A DNA stretch of 64,000 bases from the NCBI RefSeq assembly GCF_002835935.1, contig NZ_PJCF01000086.1, positions 310,001 to 374,000 on the forward strand, read 5' to 3'. This DNA comes from Paraglaciecola sp. MB-3u-78 (GTDB lineage: Bacteria; Pseudomonadota; Gammaproteobacteria; Enterobacterales; Alteromonadaceae). Position 1 is the stretch's first letter; every line of letters starts with the position of its first letter. This document shows positions 44,913 to 55,419 of the stretch, piece by piece. The notes below the pieces were generated by a model. That model was not told the origin of the DNA. It saw nothing but the letters and a program-made list of their open reading frames with translations, and searched no databases. Position numbers and translations under genes: made by a program.

Positions 44913-45338
44913 TTATTTGGTGACTGGTAGATTTGCACTTTGCCAAGCACTAATGCCACCTTTTAAGGTCACCACATTTTCAAATCCTGCTTTGAGCATT
45001 TGAGATGCAGTGCGTTTCGACGTCATGCCCATAGCACAGACAACAATAATGGGTTTGTCTTTTGATTTTTCAAGTGTTGAAAAGTCGCCTTTAGTCACTA
45101 ACTCAGCTTTGATTTGTTTAGAACCTAAAATATGTCCTTTTTTAAAATCCGCAATTGGGCGAATATCCAAAATATAGGCATCTTCTTTGTTCATTAATAA
45201 AGTCGCTTCATGTGTGCTTAATTCTTTTAATGATGAAAGCTGGCTTGCCACTGTGGTGTATATCAGTGCTGCTAAAAGTGCAGCGAACAAACCAGATAAA
45301 ATATAGTGATTAATGACAAATTCTACCATTTGATCCAT
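44913..45338 (-). CDS. yibN: Rhodanese-like membrane protein YibN
   Basis: 141 residues with an N-terminal membrane helix (about 14-30) and a rhodanese domain (EDAYILDIRPIADFKKGHI; active-site loop VVCAMGMTSKRTAS with the Cys). Typically involved in sulfur transfer, but the role of YibN is not settled. It heads the yibN-grxC-secB-gpsA series and is divergent from gpmI. Confidence 0.92.
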   Translation of the reverse strand: MDQMVEFVINHYILSGLFAALLAALIYTTVASQLSSLKELSTHEATLLMNKEDAYILDIRPIADFKKGHILGSKQIKAELVTKGDFSTLEKSKDKPIIVVCAMGMTSKRTASQMLKAGFENVVTLKGGISAWQSANLPVTK

Positions 45339-45614
45339 AACAGGTGACCCTTACAGGTGAGTAACTTAAAAAAATGAGGCCAAAGTATATAGATTTTGTG
45401 TGTAGAAACTAGTCCTAGGGTGTATTCATCGGTGCGACAAAGAATAACTTATTGTTATACATTTGGTTTTTTAAAATGATTTAGCCGTGACGTGCATTGC
45501 GAGTAAGGATAACATGAGCTTATTATCAAGGTACTAGGCCATGTATATCCATTTACAATCAATCCTAGTATGAATCACTACATTAATTAATCGTTTCATC
45601 TATAGGACAGCATA

Positions 45615-47147
45615 ATGACTCAAACTAAAAAGACCACCGCATTGATTATTTTAGATGGTTGGGGTCATCGCGAAGAACTAGAAAGTAATGCGATCGCTTA
45701 TGCTAATACGCCAGTGTTAGATGGCTTGTGTAATGACTATAGCAATACCTTAATATCTGGGTCAGGATTAGACGTTGGCTTGCCTGTGGGACAGATGGGT
45801 AATTCTGAAGTCGGTCATGTAAATTTAGGAGCCGGGCGTGTGGTTTATCAGGACTTTACGCGGGTAACTAAAGCCATCGAAGACGGTGACTTTTTTGAAA
45901 ATTCTGTACTTACAGAAAACCTAGACAGAGCTATACAAGCAGATAAAGCAATCCATGTCATGGGGTTATTGTCAGCCGGTGGGGTGCATAGCCATGAAGA
46001 CCATATTTTTGCCTTCTTGAAATTAGCCGCAAAGCGCGGCGCAAAAAAGTTATATCTTCATGCCTTTCTGGATGGCCGCGATACACCGCCACGAAGTGCA
46101 AAGGGACCATTGCAGTCAGCTGATGCCGTGTTTGCCGAGTTAGGCTTAGGTAAAACAGCCAGTGTCATTGGCCGTTATTATGCGATGGACAGAGATGCCC
46201 GCTGGGACAGAGTCGAAGCTGCCTATAATTTAATTGCTCATGGAACAGGAAATAAGGTTGCGACTAGTGCTATTGAGGCGCTAGATGCTTCATATCAACG
46301 TGAGGAAAATGACGAATTTATGCAAGCCACCGTTATAGGTGATGCGGTACCATTGGAAGATGGGGATGCTGTTTTCTTTATGAACTTTAGAGCCGATCGA
46401 GCCCGTGAAATCAGTCGTCCTTTTGTGGAAAAAGATTTTAGTGATTTCAATAAAGGTAAGCACATTGAGTTAAGTGCCTTTGTCACCCTAACTCAATATG
46501 CCGAGAGTATTGATGCCCCTGCAGCGTACCCACCTGTACCTTTAGTCAATGTAATGGGTGATTGGTTAGCTCAGCATAATAAAACGCAATTGCGTATATC
46601 TGAGACTGAAAAATATGCTCACGTCACTTTTTTCTATAGCGGTGGACGAGAAGAATTATATGCAGGTGAAGAGCGTATTTTAATCCCATCACCTAAGGTC
46701 GCAACTTATGATCTGCAACCAGAAATGAATTCTGCTGAATTAACCGATAAGCTAGTAGCAGCTATAGATTCTGGTAAGTTTGACGTCATTGTTTGTAATT
46801 ACCCTAATGGAGACATGGTCGGACATACTGGTAACTTTGATGCAGCGGTAAAAGCTTGCGAAGCTGTTGATGCTTGTGTCGGTAGAGTAGTTGAGGCGAT
46901 GAAACGTAATGGAGGTGACTGTTTAATCACCGCTGACCATGGTAACGCTGAAAAAATGCAAGATGAACAGACAGGGCAAGCACACACAGCACACACCAGT
47001 GAACTAGTCCCCTTTATTCACGTTGGACAAAAATCAACTGTTAGAACCGGAGGCACATTAAGCGATGTGGCCCCGACTATGCTGTATCTAATGGGGATGG
47101 AACAACCTCCAGAGATGACAGGTACTCCAATAGTTACACTGGACTAA
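45615..47147 (+). CDS. gpmI: 2,3-bisphosphoglycerate-independent phosphoglycerate mutase
   Basis: A cytoplasmic glycolytic enzyme of 510 residues in the alkaline phosphatase superfamily with two manganese ions. Visible are [12 protein letters not shown] (first Asp ligand), the phospho-Ser in [49 protein letters not shown] and [11 protein letters not shown]. It is followed by envC after 4 bases, the conserved gpmI-envC-yibQ order. Confidence 0.97.
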   Translation: MTQTKKTTALIILDGWGHREELESNAIAYANTPVLDGLCNDYSNTLISGSGLDVGLPVGQMGNSEVGHVNLGAGRVVYQDFTRVTKAIEDGDFFENSVLTENLDRAIQADKAIHVMGLLSAGGVHSHEDHIFAFLKLAAKRGAKKLYLHAFLDGRDTPPRSAKGPLQSADAVFAELGLGKTASVIGRYYAMDRDARWDRVEAAYNLIAHGTGNKVATSAIEALDASYQREENDEFMQATVIGDAVPLEDGDAVFFMNFRADRAREISRPFVEKDFSDFNKGKHIELSAFVTLTQYAESIDAPAAYPPVPLVNVMGDWLAQHNKTQLRISETEKYAHVTFFYSGGREELYAGEERILIPSPKVATYDLQPEMNSAELTDKLVAAIDSGKFDVIVCNYPNGDMVGHTGNFDAAVKACEAVDACVGRVVEAMKRNGGDCLITADHGNAEKMQDEQTGQAHTAHTSELVPFIHVGQKSTVRTGGTLSDVAPTMLYLMGMEQPPEMTGTPIVTLD

Positions 47148-47151
47148 TCAA

Positions 47152-48312
47152 TTGAGATTGATACCGCACAGGTTAATCCAAGGGAAAAACCGAACTCACA
47201 GGTTTTTCTTATTGGTAATCTTATGTAGTGTTTTTTTTGTATTCATTGCAAAAGCACAAGAACAGTCAGATCTTGAAAGTATTCAAAAACAAATAAAAAA
47301 TAAACAGGCACAAATTAATCAACAACTAGAGACTGCCAAGAAACTCCAAGACACCCTGAAAGTCGTTGAAATACAGATTGCTAAATCAGCTACAAAACTC
47401 AATAAAACAGAGCGTTCCCTCGCTAATAACCAACAACAACTCAGTGTATTGCGTAAACAACAAAAGGAATATTTGGCATCCTTAGAACAACAAAAATCAG
47501 TATTAGCCAAGCAAATCCGCAGCGCCTATATGACAGGCAATTATGACTTTGCGAAAATGTTATTAAATCAACAAGATGCCGCGAATTTTGAACGTACTAT
47601 TACTTACTATCAATATTTGAATAAAGCTCGGAAATTGCAGATAGATAGCTTTAACTTGTTAGTCAAAAATCTGCAAAAAGTGAATGCCAAGTTGATTGAC
47701 AATCAAAGTGAGCTAGAACAGTTAAAAGGTAAACAACTTGAGCAACAACAGGCTTTAAAGGCGAACCAAACTGAAAGGGAAGGAACGCTTATAGCGATGC
47801 AGAACGCTATCGAATCTGACGAAGCAAAAATTGCCCAATTACAAATCAATGAAAAGAATTTGCTCGAAGCATTAACTCGAGCGCAGCAACAAATTGACCA
47901 ACAAGACGTCACTTTAAGTGGACTTAGTGCCCTTAAAGGCCGCTTATTAATGCCCGCCAAAGGTAACCTTAGAAAAATGTTTGGTCGGTTTAGGCAAGGT
48001 CAAATTAAATGGAAAGGGGTGGTGATAAACGGCACTGCAGGAGACTCTGTGATTGCCGTACATCATGCTAAGGTGATCTATTCTGATTGGCTTAGAGGTT
48101 TTGGCTTAGTGACTGTACTGGATCATGGAGATGGATTTATGAGTCTTTACGGTCATAACCAAGCGTTATTAAAGCAAGCGGGTGAGTCGGTTCAGGCGGG
48201 TGAAGCCGTTGCTCTTCTAGGGCAAAGTGGAGGGCAAAGTCGACCAAACTTGTACTTCGAAATTAGACACAAAGGAAAGCCTATTAACCCTATTAATTGG
48301 TTAAAGCTTTAG
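47152..48312 (+). CDS. envC: Murein hydrolase activator EnvC
   Basis: A periplasmic protein recruited by FtsEX that activates AmiA/AmiB amidases at division. 386 residues: signal/anchor helix (residues about 18-35), a long Gln-rich coiled coil (about 40-265) and a C-terminal LytM domain. The catalytic zinc residues are degenerate (no HxxxD; the HxH position is LYFEIR), as expected of an activator rather than a hydrolase. The start is a TTG four bases after gpmI; no ATG is near. Confidence 0.92.
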   Translation: MRLIPHRLIQGKNRTHRFFLLVILCSVFFVFIAKAQEQSDLESIQKQIKNKQAQINQQLETAKKLQDTLKVVEIQIAKSATKLNKTERSLANNQQQLSVLRKQQKEYLASLEQQKSVLAKQIRSAYMTGNYDFAKMLLNQQDAANFERTITYYQYLNKARKLQIDSFNLLVKNLQKVNAKLIDNQSELEQLKGKQLEQQQALKANQTEREGTLIAMQNAIESDEAKIAQLQINEKNLLEALTRAQQQIDQQDVTLSGLSALKGRLLMPAKGNLRKMFGRFRQGQIKWKGVVINGTAGDSVIAVHHAKVIYSDWLRGFGLVTVLDHGDGFMSLYGHNQALLKQAGESVQAGEAVALLGQSGGQSRPNLYFEIRHKGKPINPINWLKL

Positions 48313-48407
48313 TTCCTTGGTGTATTTAAACGATTCAATCCTAGTAAAAATACTTGATGTGATTATAATCAAAGTGAAATGCTGTCGGGTAAAACAATAA
48401 TAAAAAC

Positions 48408-49172
48408 ATGCGTTTATTCCTAATTAGTTGTTTGTTGTGTATCAGTTGCTCTGCTAGAGCGGCCCAAATCGCCTTGATCATTGATGATATGGGAAACAAC
48501 CGACAAGATGCGGTTGCCTTTGCATTACCAGAAAATGTGGCATTTGCGATTTTACCGAATAAACCCCTCTCTAAGCCTTTTTCCAAGCGTGCCGCAGCTC
48601 AACAACGTGAAGTGATGTTACATATGCCAATGGAATCGTTGGCGGGTAATAACCAAGAAAAAAATGTATTGCTTTCTAGTATGCGACCTAATCAAATCCT
48701 ACATATGTTAAAAATAGCTTTGTCTACCGTGCCCGATGCCGTTGGCGTTAACAATCATATGGGCAGTAGGCTGACTCAGCTTTCATTACCGATGTCGATA
48801 ACTATGGAGTTTCTGTCTGAGCATGGGTTGTTTTTTGTTGATAGTCGCACCACCAGATATAGTAAAGCAGAAGTGATTGCCAAAAAAAATGGCGTTTTAA
48901 GCACTAAACGTAATGTGTTTATTGATCACACTCCAAGCCCCGAGCAGATTGATATACAATTTCATCGTTTACTGCATTTATCTAAAAAGTATGGTTACGC
49001 GGTAGGTATTGCCCATCCCTATCCACAAACCTTAGAATATTTGAAAATACATTTAGACAAACTTCAACAACATGGCATCAAATTGGTTAAATTAAGCGAC
49101 ATAGTGTCTTCAGAGGTCTCTTATGCTTATCATCCTAAAGCTGAGTCAAAACCCATCTCTCCCGCCTTGTAA
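48408..49172 (+). CDS. yibQ: Divergent polysaccharide deacetylase family protein YibQ
   Basis: 254 residues with a signal peptide (residues 1-18, ending SARA) and the divergent polysaccharide deacetylase (DUF610) domain: ALIIDDMGNNRQD at the start with paired Asp, MLHMPMES, NNHMGSRLTQ, FFVDSRTT and GIAHPYPQTL. It follows envC as in E. coli; envelope-related role presumed, reaction not shown. Confidence 0.92.
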   Translation: MRLFLISCLLCISCSARAAQIALIIDDMGNNRQDAVAFALPENVAFAILPNKPLSKPFSKRAAAQQREVMLHMPMESLAGNNQEKNVLLSSMRPNQILHMLKIALSTVPDAVGVNNHMGSRLTQLSLPMSITMEFLSEHGLFFVDSRTTRYSKAEVIAKKNGVLSTKRNVFIDHTPSPEQIDIQFHRLLHLSKKYGYAVGIAHPYPQTLEYLKIHLDKLQQHGIKLVKLSDIVSSEVSYAYHPKAESKPISPAL

Positions 49173-49181
49173 GGAAATATT

Positions 49182-50114
49182 ATGCCTGCTGCTAATCTAC
49201 TTGCTCTTATAGACGATATTGCCACCATTTTGGATGATGTGGCTATTTTGTCGAAAGTTGCCGCTAAAAAAACGGCTGGCGTGTTGGGAGACGACTTAGC
49301 TCTGAATGCTGAACAAGTTTCTGGAGTGAAAGCTGAACGTGAATTACCTGTTGTATGGGCTGTAGCAAAAGGCTCTTTTCTAAATAAATTGATTTTAGTG
49401 CCATCTGCGTTATTGATAAGTGCATTTTTGCCATGGTTAATCGTGGTGTTGTTGGTTATCGGCGGGTTGTATCTATGTTTTGAGGGTGTCGAAAAGCTGG
49501 CGCATAAATTTATTCACTCCAAAGATGAAATAGACAAAGAGCACGCTCAGAAACTAGAAGCTATAGCCGATCCTAAAATTGACTTAGTGGAACTTGAAAA
49601 AACAAAAATAAAAGGGGCCATTAGAACTGATTTTATCTTATCTGCCGAGATTGTAGTCATTGTACTCGGTACTGTACAAGCAGAGTCCTTTGCAACCCAA
49701 GTGACGGTTGTATCATTGTTGGCTTTAGGTATTACTGTGGGTGTATATGGTTTAGTCGCTGGAATTGTAAAGCTGGATGATGCAGGTTTGTATTTGCTAA
49801 GAAAATCTGTGAGCGGCACCTTTAACGGCATTCAAAGATCCGTAGGAAGGGGGCTATTGATTTTTGCACCCTTTTTGATGAAGACATTATCTGTAGTCGG
49901 CACAGCTGCCATGTTTTTGGTTGGAGGCGGTATTTTGGTACACAGTATTCCTTTCATTCACCATTTGCTCGAACCCATCTTACACAGCGTTGAATCGATT
50001 AAGGTTGTAGCCTCTATAGTGCCTATTTTACTTGATGGTTTAGTGGGTATCATTGCTGGTGCACTGGTTTTACTAGCCGTTACCTTAAGCCTTAAAATGA
50101 TTAAAAAACCTTAG
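49182..50114 (+). CDS. DUF808 family inner-membrane protein (YedI-like)
   Basis: 310 residues with about six membrane helices. The conserved N-terminus NLLALIDDIATILDDVAIL, then KTAGVLGDDLALNAEQVSG and the KLILVPSALLISAFLPWLI helix are the DUF808 signature. Function unknown in all species known to me. It begins 9 bases after yibQ, so it may be on the same transcript. Confidence 0.9.
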   Translation: MPAANLLALIDDIATILDDVAILSKVAAKKTAGVLGDDLALNAEQVSGVKAERELPVVWAVAKGSFLNKLILVPSALLISAFLPWLIVVLLVIGGLYLCFEGVEKLAHKFIHSKDEIDKEHAQKLEAIADPKIDLVELEKTKIKGAIRTDFILSAEIVVIVLGTVQAESFATQVTVVSLLALGITVGVYGLVAGIVKLDDAGLYLLRKSVSGTFNGIQRSVGRGLLIFAPFLMKTLSVVGTAAMFLVGGGILVHSIPFIHHLLEPILHSVESIKVVASIVPILLDGLVGIIAGALVLLAVTLSLKMIKKP

Positions 50115-50252
50115 TCGTCTTCTCTCAACCTATTCTTGAACGGGATAGTGATTAGGTAGCTACCGAGTATATTTTTGCCTGCACTCATTAAAGGTTTGGC
50201 TTTCTTGCTACTACCTCTCAAAATTTTAAGCATAAATACTTGTAAATTGCAT

Positions 50253-50275
50253 GAAATGTTATATTATAACGTTTC
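50253..50275. promoter_or_regulatory. Zur operator (zinc uptake regulator box)
   Basis: The 23-bp dyad is GAAATGTTATA, a T, then TATAACGTTTC. It differs from the gammaproteobacterial Zur consensus GAAATGTTATAnTATAACATTTC at one position, and the flanking CAT/ATG extends the symmetry to 29 bp. It covers the likely promoter of the MerC-domain gene starting at 50297. Zur with zinc would repress it. The match to the consensus is from memory and direct reading. Confidence 0.85.
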
Positions 50276-50296
50276 ATGAAGTTGAGGTATTTATTA

Positions 50297-50701
50297 ATGC
50301 AAGTAACTAAAGATAAAACGCTGTTTGACCGACTAGGCATTTGGGCCTCCAGTTTGTGTGCGTTGCATTGTCTGTTATTGCCTATTCTCATTCCACTCAT
50401 TCCATTTGTTGGCGCGTCATTTTTTGCTCAGGGTTGGTTTGAAAGAAGCATTTTGTCACTTTCAATGATCATTGGGTTTTGGGCGTTGTTCTCAGGATTC
50501 TATCGTTATCACAGACAGCTTTATCCGTTATACAGTCTAGTATTGGGCGGTATAATTTATTGGAATAAAGATATGTTTGGCGAGTCTTATGAACCTTTCA
50601 CTATTGCTGTTGGTGCCTTTTTAATTGTTGGCGCGCACATAGTGAATTTGAAATTATGTCAGAGCTGCCAAGATTGCGATTCTGGATGTGCTAGCTCTTA
50701 G
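50297..50701 (+). CDS. MerC-domain membrane protein under a Zur box
   Basis: About 134 residues with four membrane helices. The N-terminal helix carries ASSLCALHCLLLPILIP, the MerC-type Cys-x-x-His-Cys metal site, and the C-terminus is Cys-rich (KLCQSCQDCDSGCASS). MerC proper imports mercuric ion, but chromosomal relatives without mer genes have no assigned role. The operator just upstream indicates repression by zinc-loaded Zur, so a zinc-related transport role is more likely. I chose ATG 50297, with GAGG upstream; ATG 50276 overlaps the operator. Its stop overlaps that of the convergent next gene. Confidence 0.85.
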   Translation: MQVTKDKTLFDRLGIWASSLCALHCLLLPILIPLIPFVGASFFAQGWFERSILSLSMIIGFWALFSGFYRYHRQLYPLYSLVLGGIIYWNKDMFGESYEPFTIAVGAFLIVGAHIVNLKLCQSCQDCDSGCASS

Positions 50702-51405
50702 GGTTTCTTAGCATTTGCAGCTAGAGCTTGTTTAGCTTTAGCTGGCCCGTTACTAAATACAGCATCTACTCCCCATGCTTTTAATCTAAGCAGGTCTGCA
50801 GGCTCATCAACCGTATAAACAAACATTTTCAAACCACGATTGTGCGCATCTATTACAAAAGCCTTATCAACAAAACTAATCTCAGCATTAACTGAGTAGG
50901 CTTGCAGCTCTTGAGCAAATCGCGCGTAATCTAATGGGGTACTGGCAGTTAGTGCACTAACTTTGATATTGGGCGCAATACTTTTAAAAGCCAACAACAG
51001 ATGGTGATTGAAAGATGAAACGATAAATTGCTCAGGTTTGAAATTTAACTGGCTGACCGCTTTGTTAATACACAGATTCACTAGCGAAACATCATCCACA
51101 CCCTTCATTTCAATATTTATCAAACACTGCCCTTGTACACGTTCCAATACTTGCCAAAGTGTTGGCACAAATTGGCCTTGGCCTGCGTCTAATGTTTGTA
51201 ATTCTTCGAGAGTATAATCAGATAATAGGCGATTGCCGTTGGTGGTTCTACTGACCCATCTATCATGAATAACCACTAATTCATTGCCGAGTTGATAGAC
51301 ATCTATCTCAATGCCATCAGCTTGTTGGGTCAAGGCTTGATCAATCGCTAATAAAGTATTTTCGGGGGCGTCGGCGCTGGCACCCCTATGTGCGAATATC
51401 AGCAT
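50698..51405 (-). CDS. Glycerophosphodiester phosphodiesterase
   Basis: A 235-residue GDPD-family enzyme cleaving glycerophosphodiesters to glycerol 3-phosphate and an alcohol. The N-terminus has FAHRGASADAPENTLLA (His-Arg and Glu), DGIEIDVYQL and VIHDRWVSRTTNG, giving the catalytic His and metal ligands; NIEMKG follows. No signal peptide, so it resembles cytoplasmic UgpQ. It overlaps the stop of the MerC-domain gene tail to tail. Confidence 0.92.
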   Translation of the reverse strand: MLIFAHRGASADAPENTLLAIDQALTQQADGIEIDVYQLGNELVVIHDRWVSRTTNGNRLLSDYTLEELQTLDAGQGQFVPTLWQVLERVQGQCLINIEMKGVDDVSLVNLCINKAVSQLNFKPEQFIVSSFNHHLLLAFKSIAPNIKVSALTASTPLDYARFAQELQAYSVNAEISFVDKAFVIDAHNRGLKMFVYTVDEPADLLRLKAWGVDAVFSNGPAKAKQALAANAKKP

Positions 51406-51424
51406 AGTGTTAGCTCTCTAGCCA

Positions 51425-52291
51425 TTATTTACTGTGAAGTTTTTGGGCGTTAATGGTTTCATAAATGGCTGCTGAAATCACTAATAAGCCACCGACTAAG
51501 GTTTGCCATCTAGGCTGTTCATCTAATACCAATATCGCCAAGGTTACACCATAGAGCGGTTGCATACAGGCGATCAATGAGAATGTTTTGGCACGTAAAT
51601 GTTTCAGGCTTGCAGCAATTAATGCATGAGGGACGGCCGTTAAAAATATACCTAGTATAACCAGCCCGATGTAGGTTTCTTGGCTGGCCTTAAATAACTC
51701 ATCACTTGAAAAAAAGCTAAGGGAGATAAAAATCACCAAGGTTTGATAGGCCATGGCGTGAGCACCAGAGTAGTGAGAAAAGTGCTTTCGATGTACTAAG
51801 TTTCTAAAAGAATACAAAACGGCTGAACATACACCAATCAACACACCTTGCGTGATTTCGTTTTCTAAAGAAATTTCTGGCACTATCAGGAAAATACCAA
51901 ATAGCACAACAATAGCGCTGACTAAATCTTGCCAGACTAAACGTATTCCCTCAAAAAAAGGTTCTAAAAGGACTGTCATTACGGGGAATGTGAATAGAGC
52001 AATCATGCCTACAGATACCGATGAATACTGCATAGCAGCAAAATAACTAACCCAATGTGCTGCCATCAGTAGACCTAAAAACAAGGCAACAAAATAGTCT
52101 TTTTTACAGTTTAAAAATATTGGTTTTCCAAATATTTTAACGATGCCAAACAACATGATGCAGGCAATCGCTGAACGGCCAAATGTAATATCTACCGCTG
52201 ATAAGGGCAGAAGTTTAGAGAATAATGCTGTGGCCCCTAGCAAAATCATAGTGACGTGTAAAGACCATAGGCTTTTCTTAACGGGATCCAC
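51425..52291 (-). CDS. DMT superfamily transporter (EamA)
   Basis: 288 residues with ten predicted membrane helices in two EamA repeats (the first with AHWVSYFAAMQYSSVSVG, the second with ALIAASLKHLRAKTFSLIAC and PLYGVTLAILVLDEQP). Exports a small metabolite or amino acid of unknown identity. It lies 3 bases after psd in the same direction. Confidence 0.9.
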   Translation of the reverse strand: MDPVKKSLWSLHVTMILLGATALFSKLLPLSAVDITFGRSAIACIMLFGIVKIFGKPIFLNCKKDYFVALFLGLLMAAHWVSYFAAMQYSSVSVGMIALFTFPVMTVLLEPFFEGIRLVWQDLVSAIVVLFGIFLIVPEISLENEITQGVLIGVCSAVLYSFRNLVHRKHFSHYSGAHAMAYQTLVIFISLSFFSSDELFKASQETYIGLVILGIFLTAVPHALIAASLKHLRAKTFSLIACMQPLYGVTLAILVLDEQPRWQTLVGGLLVISAAIYETINAQKLHSK

Positions 52292-52294
52292 GGG

Positions 52295-53155
52295 TTACTT
52301 CGTTATGTTTGCGAAAACGTCACCGAGACGCGTAACATCTCCTGCACTTAGATCAGCAAATTCTATCATGTCAGCTTCGAAGCAAGCCACTATGGTTGAG
52401 CCGAGCTTAAACAAACCCATCTCGTCACCTTTTTTAATAAATACAGAATTGTCGCCTTGGATAGGGTACTGCCAATGCTGCACATTTTTGCCGGCTGGAG
52501 GTGACACTGTACCTGCCCATTTTGTTTCAATGCTGGCCACAATAGTCGCGCCTACCAAGACCATGGCCATTTTACCTATTTCAGTATCAAAAATAGCCAC
52601 TACTCGTTCGTTTCTAGCAAATAATCCGGGTACACGTTCTGCGGTAAGAGGGCTAACAGAAAACAGCTCACCAGGTACATAAATCATATCGGTAAGCTGA
52701 CCATCTATCGGCATGTGAATACGGTGATAATCTTTTGGAGAAAGATAAATTGTGGCAAATTTGCCATCTAAAAATGGTTTTGCAAGTTCAGGTTTACCAC
52801 CTAGCAAAGTGGTTAAACTGTAGTTATGGCCTTTAGCTTGGAAAATGGCATCGTGTTCAATATCGCCTAGTTGACTTACTGCACCATCGACAGGTAACGC
52901 GAGTTGTTTTACATCTTGGCAAATCGATCTAGCGTCGGCTTTCAGTTGCCGAGTGAAAAATGCATTAAATGATGAATAGGACTCAGGATCCGAGTCGAGT
53001 GCTTCAGACATATCTACTTTATATTGCTTAATAAAGAATTTAATCATGGCTGTAGTCACAGCTCCAGCTTGCGCTGCAGCTAGTGTGCCCACCAAACGAG
53101 ATAACAGATGTTTTGGGGTGATATATTGCACTGCAATTTTTAACGAATCAAACAA
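52295..53155 (-). CDS. psd: Phosphatidylserine decarboxylase proenzyme
   Basis: Makes phosphatidylethanolamine at the inner membrane. 286 residues. The [10 protein letters not shown] and DGAVSQLG segments, the HIPIDG-like MPIDGQL motif, and the self-cleavage site LGST (Gly-Ser bond giving the pyruvoyl group) near residue 252 are present. The start is a TTG at 53155; no ATG is suitable. psd next to rsgA and orn is the usual gammaproteobacterial order. Confidence 0.95.
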   Translation of the reverse strand: MFDSLKIAVQYITPKHLLSRLVGTLAAAQAGAVTTAMIKFFIKQYKVDMSEALDSDPESYSSFNAFFTRQLKADARSICQDVKQLALPVDGAVSQLGDIEHDAIFQAKGHNYSLTTLLGGKPELAKPFLDGKFATIYLSPKDYHRIHMPIDGQLTDMIYVPGELFSVSPLTAERVPGLFARNERVVAIFDTEIGKMAMVLVGATIVASIETKWAGTVSPPAGKNVQHWQYPIQGDNSVFIKKGDEMGLFKLGSTIVACFEADMIEFADLSAGDVTRLGDVFANITK

Positions 53156-53291
53156 AGTAGCTTTCCTAATAATCTAACTTTACCACCAAGAATTGTACCG
53201 TAATAATCTTAGTAGTTTGCTCTAAACTAAGTCTAATAGGCTATATGCTAGTAGATTTTGAAGGCGAAATTTATGCTTAAATTGAGGGACA

Positions 53292-54326
53292 TCACACCTT
53301 TGTATGTGCTGGGCGTAGCTCGTCCATATTCAACAATATTTTATGATAACTTTGATAACGTTGTGGGCTTATTTTACCGTCTTCAACTGCCGCTTTAATT
53401 AGGCAACCAGGATCATTACCATGCTTACAATCTCGAAATTTACAGCCACCTAAATAGTCTCTGAATTCCCTAAACCCATTCGTCAGCCTTTCTACAGGCA
53501 GATGCCATAAGGCAAATTCACGTACCCCAGGGGAATCAATCAAATCACCGCCAGCAGGAAAGTGCAGTAGTTTTGCTGTGGTAGTGGTGTGCTGGCCTAG
53601 CCCTGAATTGTTGGATATGTCGCCAATGATTTCGTCTGCTTCGGGTAATAACTCATTAATTAGACTTGATTTTCCTACGCCTGACTGGCCAACAAATACA
53701 CTGACCTTATCTTTTAAGCATATCGCAAGTTCATCAAGGCCAGTCATTGTTTTACAACTGGTATAGACAATCTGGTAGCCAATATCGCGATAAATATTAA
53801 GCTGAGTTTCTACTTCATCAAGTTGTTGTGAGTCAAGTAATTCGACTTTGTTTAATAATATTACGGGCGTAATTTCCACGTCTTCTGCAGCAACTAAATA
53901 TCTGTCGATAATATTCAGAGACAAACTAGGTAAAACCGAACTGACGATGATTATCTGATCGATGTTAGCCGCAACAGGTTTCACCCCATCATAAAAATCT
54001 GGGCGAGTGAGAACGGATTTCCTATCTTGGACAATTTCAATGATACCGCTGATAGTTAAAGACTGATCTTTTCCCGGTCTAAACAACACGTCGTCGCCAC
54101 ACACCACACTATTAATGGTACGTCGCATATGACATCTGTGTACAACGCCAGCATGGTCTTCAACATCTGCATGTTTACCAAATCGGCCAATTACTCGTCC
54201 ACTTTGTTGTTCAGCAAACTGATTATCTTCAATCTCGTTAGATTTGACACCGCTTGAAATACGCTTTGAGCGGTTTACTGAGACTTGTCGTTTCTGCCTG
54301 TCTGTTAACTTTGGTTTTTTAGCCAC
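53292..54326 (-). CDS. rsgA: Small ribosomal subunit biogenesis GTPase RsgA
   Basis: 344 residues: OB-fold domain (to about 105), circularly permuted GTPase domain with VLLNKVELL (G4) before [16 protein letters not shown] (G1), [10 protein letters not shown] (G3), and the C-terminal zinc finger [14 protein letters not shown]. Acts late in 30S assembly. Divergent from orn and followed by psd. Confidence 0.96.
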   Translation of the reverse strand: MAKKPKLTDRQKRQVSVNRSKRISSGVKSNEIEDNQFAEQQSGRVIGRFGKHADVEDHAGVVHRCHMRRTINSVVCGDDVLFRPGKDQSLTISGIIEIVQDRKSVLTRPDFYDGVKPVAANIDQIIIVSSVLPSLSLNIIDRYLVAAEDVEITPVILLNKVELLDSQQLDEVETQLNIYRDIGYQIVYTSCKTMTGLDELAICLKDKVSVFVGQSGVGKSSLINELLPEADEIIGDISNNSGLGQHTTTTAKLLHFPAGGDLIDSPGVREFALWHLPVERLTNGFREFRDYLGGCKFRDCKHGNDPGCLIKAAVEDGKISPQRYQSYHKILLNMDELRPAHTKV

Positions 54327-54443
54327 GTTTTATCTTTGCTGTAATTAATACTATTTCTAGTATCATATTAACGTTTGAAGCGGTGGATACCAAATTATTA
54401 ATGTATTTGATGTTCCCACGATAATTTTCATCTAGGAGTCTGT

Positions 54444-54989
54444 ATGTCAGTAAATAACGAAAATTTAGTTTGGATCGATATGGAAATGACAGGGCTAGAG
54501 CCCGAGACCGATGTGGTTTTGGAAATTGCTACCATAGTGACGGATAAGGATCTTAATATATTGGCTGAAGGGCCAGTGTTAGCCATTTATCAGTCAGATG
54601 ATGTACTCAATGGTATGGATCAATGGTGCACAGATACCCATGGTAAATCAGGTCTTACCAAACGCTGTCGCGATAGTGATGTCACCGAACAACAAGCTGT
54701 TGAACAAACCATCTTATTTTTGCAAGGTTTTGTACCTAAGGGCATATCTCCATTATGTGGCAACACAATAGGCCAAGATCGCCGCTTTTTAGTCAAGTAC
54801 ATGTCTGAGCTTGAAGCATACTTTCATTACAGAAATATTGATGTCAGTACAATTAAAGAGCTAGTTCGACGGTGGAAACCTGAATTACTTGATGGTTTTC
54901 ACAAAAAAGGTGTGCATCTAGCGCTGGATGATATTCGGGAGTCTATCGCCGAAATGGTTTATTACCGCCAACATGTATTCACTATTTAA
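54444..54989 (+). CDS. orn: Oligoribonuclease
   Basis: A 3'-5' exoribonuclease for very short RNAs, including pGpG. 181 residues, DEDDh family: Asp12 and Glu14 in [12 protein letters not shown], Asp in [10 protein letters not shown], and the final His-Asp in [15 protein letters not shown]. Divergent from rsgA. Typical length. Confidence 0.97.
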   Translation: MSVNNENLVWIDMEMTGLEPETDVVLEIATIVTDKDLNILAEGPVLAIYQSDDVLNGMDQWCTDTHGKSGLTKRCRDSDVTEQQAVEQTILFLQGFVPKGISPLCGNTIGQDRRFLVKYMSELEAYFHYRNIDVSTIKELVRRWKPELLDGFHKKGVHLALDDIRESIAEMVYYRQHVFTI

Positions 54990-55069
54990 TTTCACGTATG
55001 AATATTTGTTCGCTATTCCATCAATATGCCGTGATTAGCAAAAAATATCATAAAACTTGGCTTTAGTGC

Positions 55070-55097
55070 TTGCATTGAAGTCTTATTTTTGTAGAAT
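55070..55097 (+). promoter_or_regulatory. Promoter of the tRNA-Gly locus
   Basis: TTGCAT and TAGAAT are separated by 16 bases and followed by a G+C-rich discriminator GCGCCTCC, as in stable-RNA promoters under stringent control. It lies about 50 bases upstream of the truncated tRNA 5' end and the tandem repeats, so these repeats would be in the tRNA precursor. Confidence 0.6.
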
Positions 55098-55136
55098 GCG
55101 CCTCCGCTTTAGGCAACCACAGCTTAGAGCGAGAAC

Positions 55137-55341
55137 ATCATTATGCGGGACAAAATTGTCTGGAACAATTTTGAACATCTGCAAGATGGCCGTAAGGTTG
55201 GAGGCAGGACGCCTCAAATACAAAATTATCTGGAACAATTTTGAACATCTGCAAGATGGCCTGTAAGGTTGGAGGCAGGACGCCTCAAATACAAAATTGT
55301 CTGGAACAATTTTGAACATCTGCAAGATGGCCTGTAAGGCA
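55137..55341. repeat. Truncated tRNA-Gly start and tandem 70-71 bp hairpin repeats
   Basis: ATCATTATGCGGGA at 55137-55150 repeats exactly the leader and first six bases of the real tRNA-Gly at 55412-55425, but the tRNA sequence then stops. It is followed by three units starting at 55151, 55221 and 55292 (the third partial, about 50 bases). Each unit contains CAAAATTGT (or a one-base variant) pairing with ACAATTTTG across a 5-base loop, and full units also have GAGGC pairing with GCCTC. Confidence 0.85.
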
Positions 55342-55419
55342 AAATATAGGACATATTTTGTAGTAGCTCAGGGACTGGGCAATGACCATAGAAAGTGTAC
55401 GTAAGTACAATATCATTAT

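Noticed and set aside
50276-50701. Mercury resistance operon
   Set aside because: Only a MerC domain is present, with no merR, merT, merP or merA; the operator is of the Zur type.
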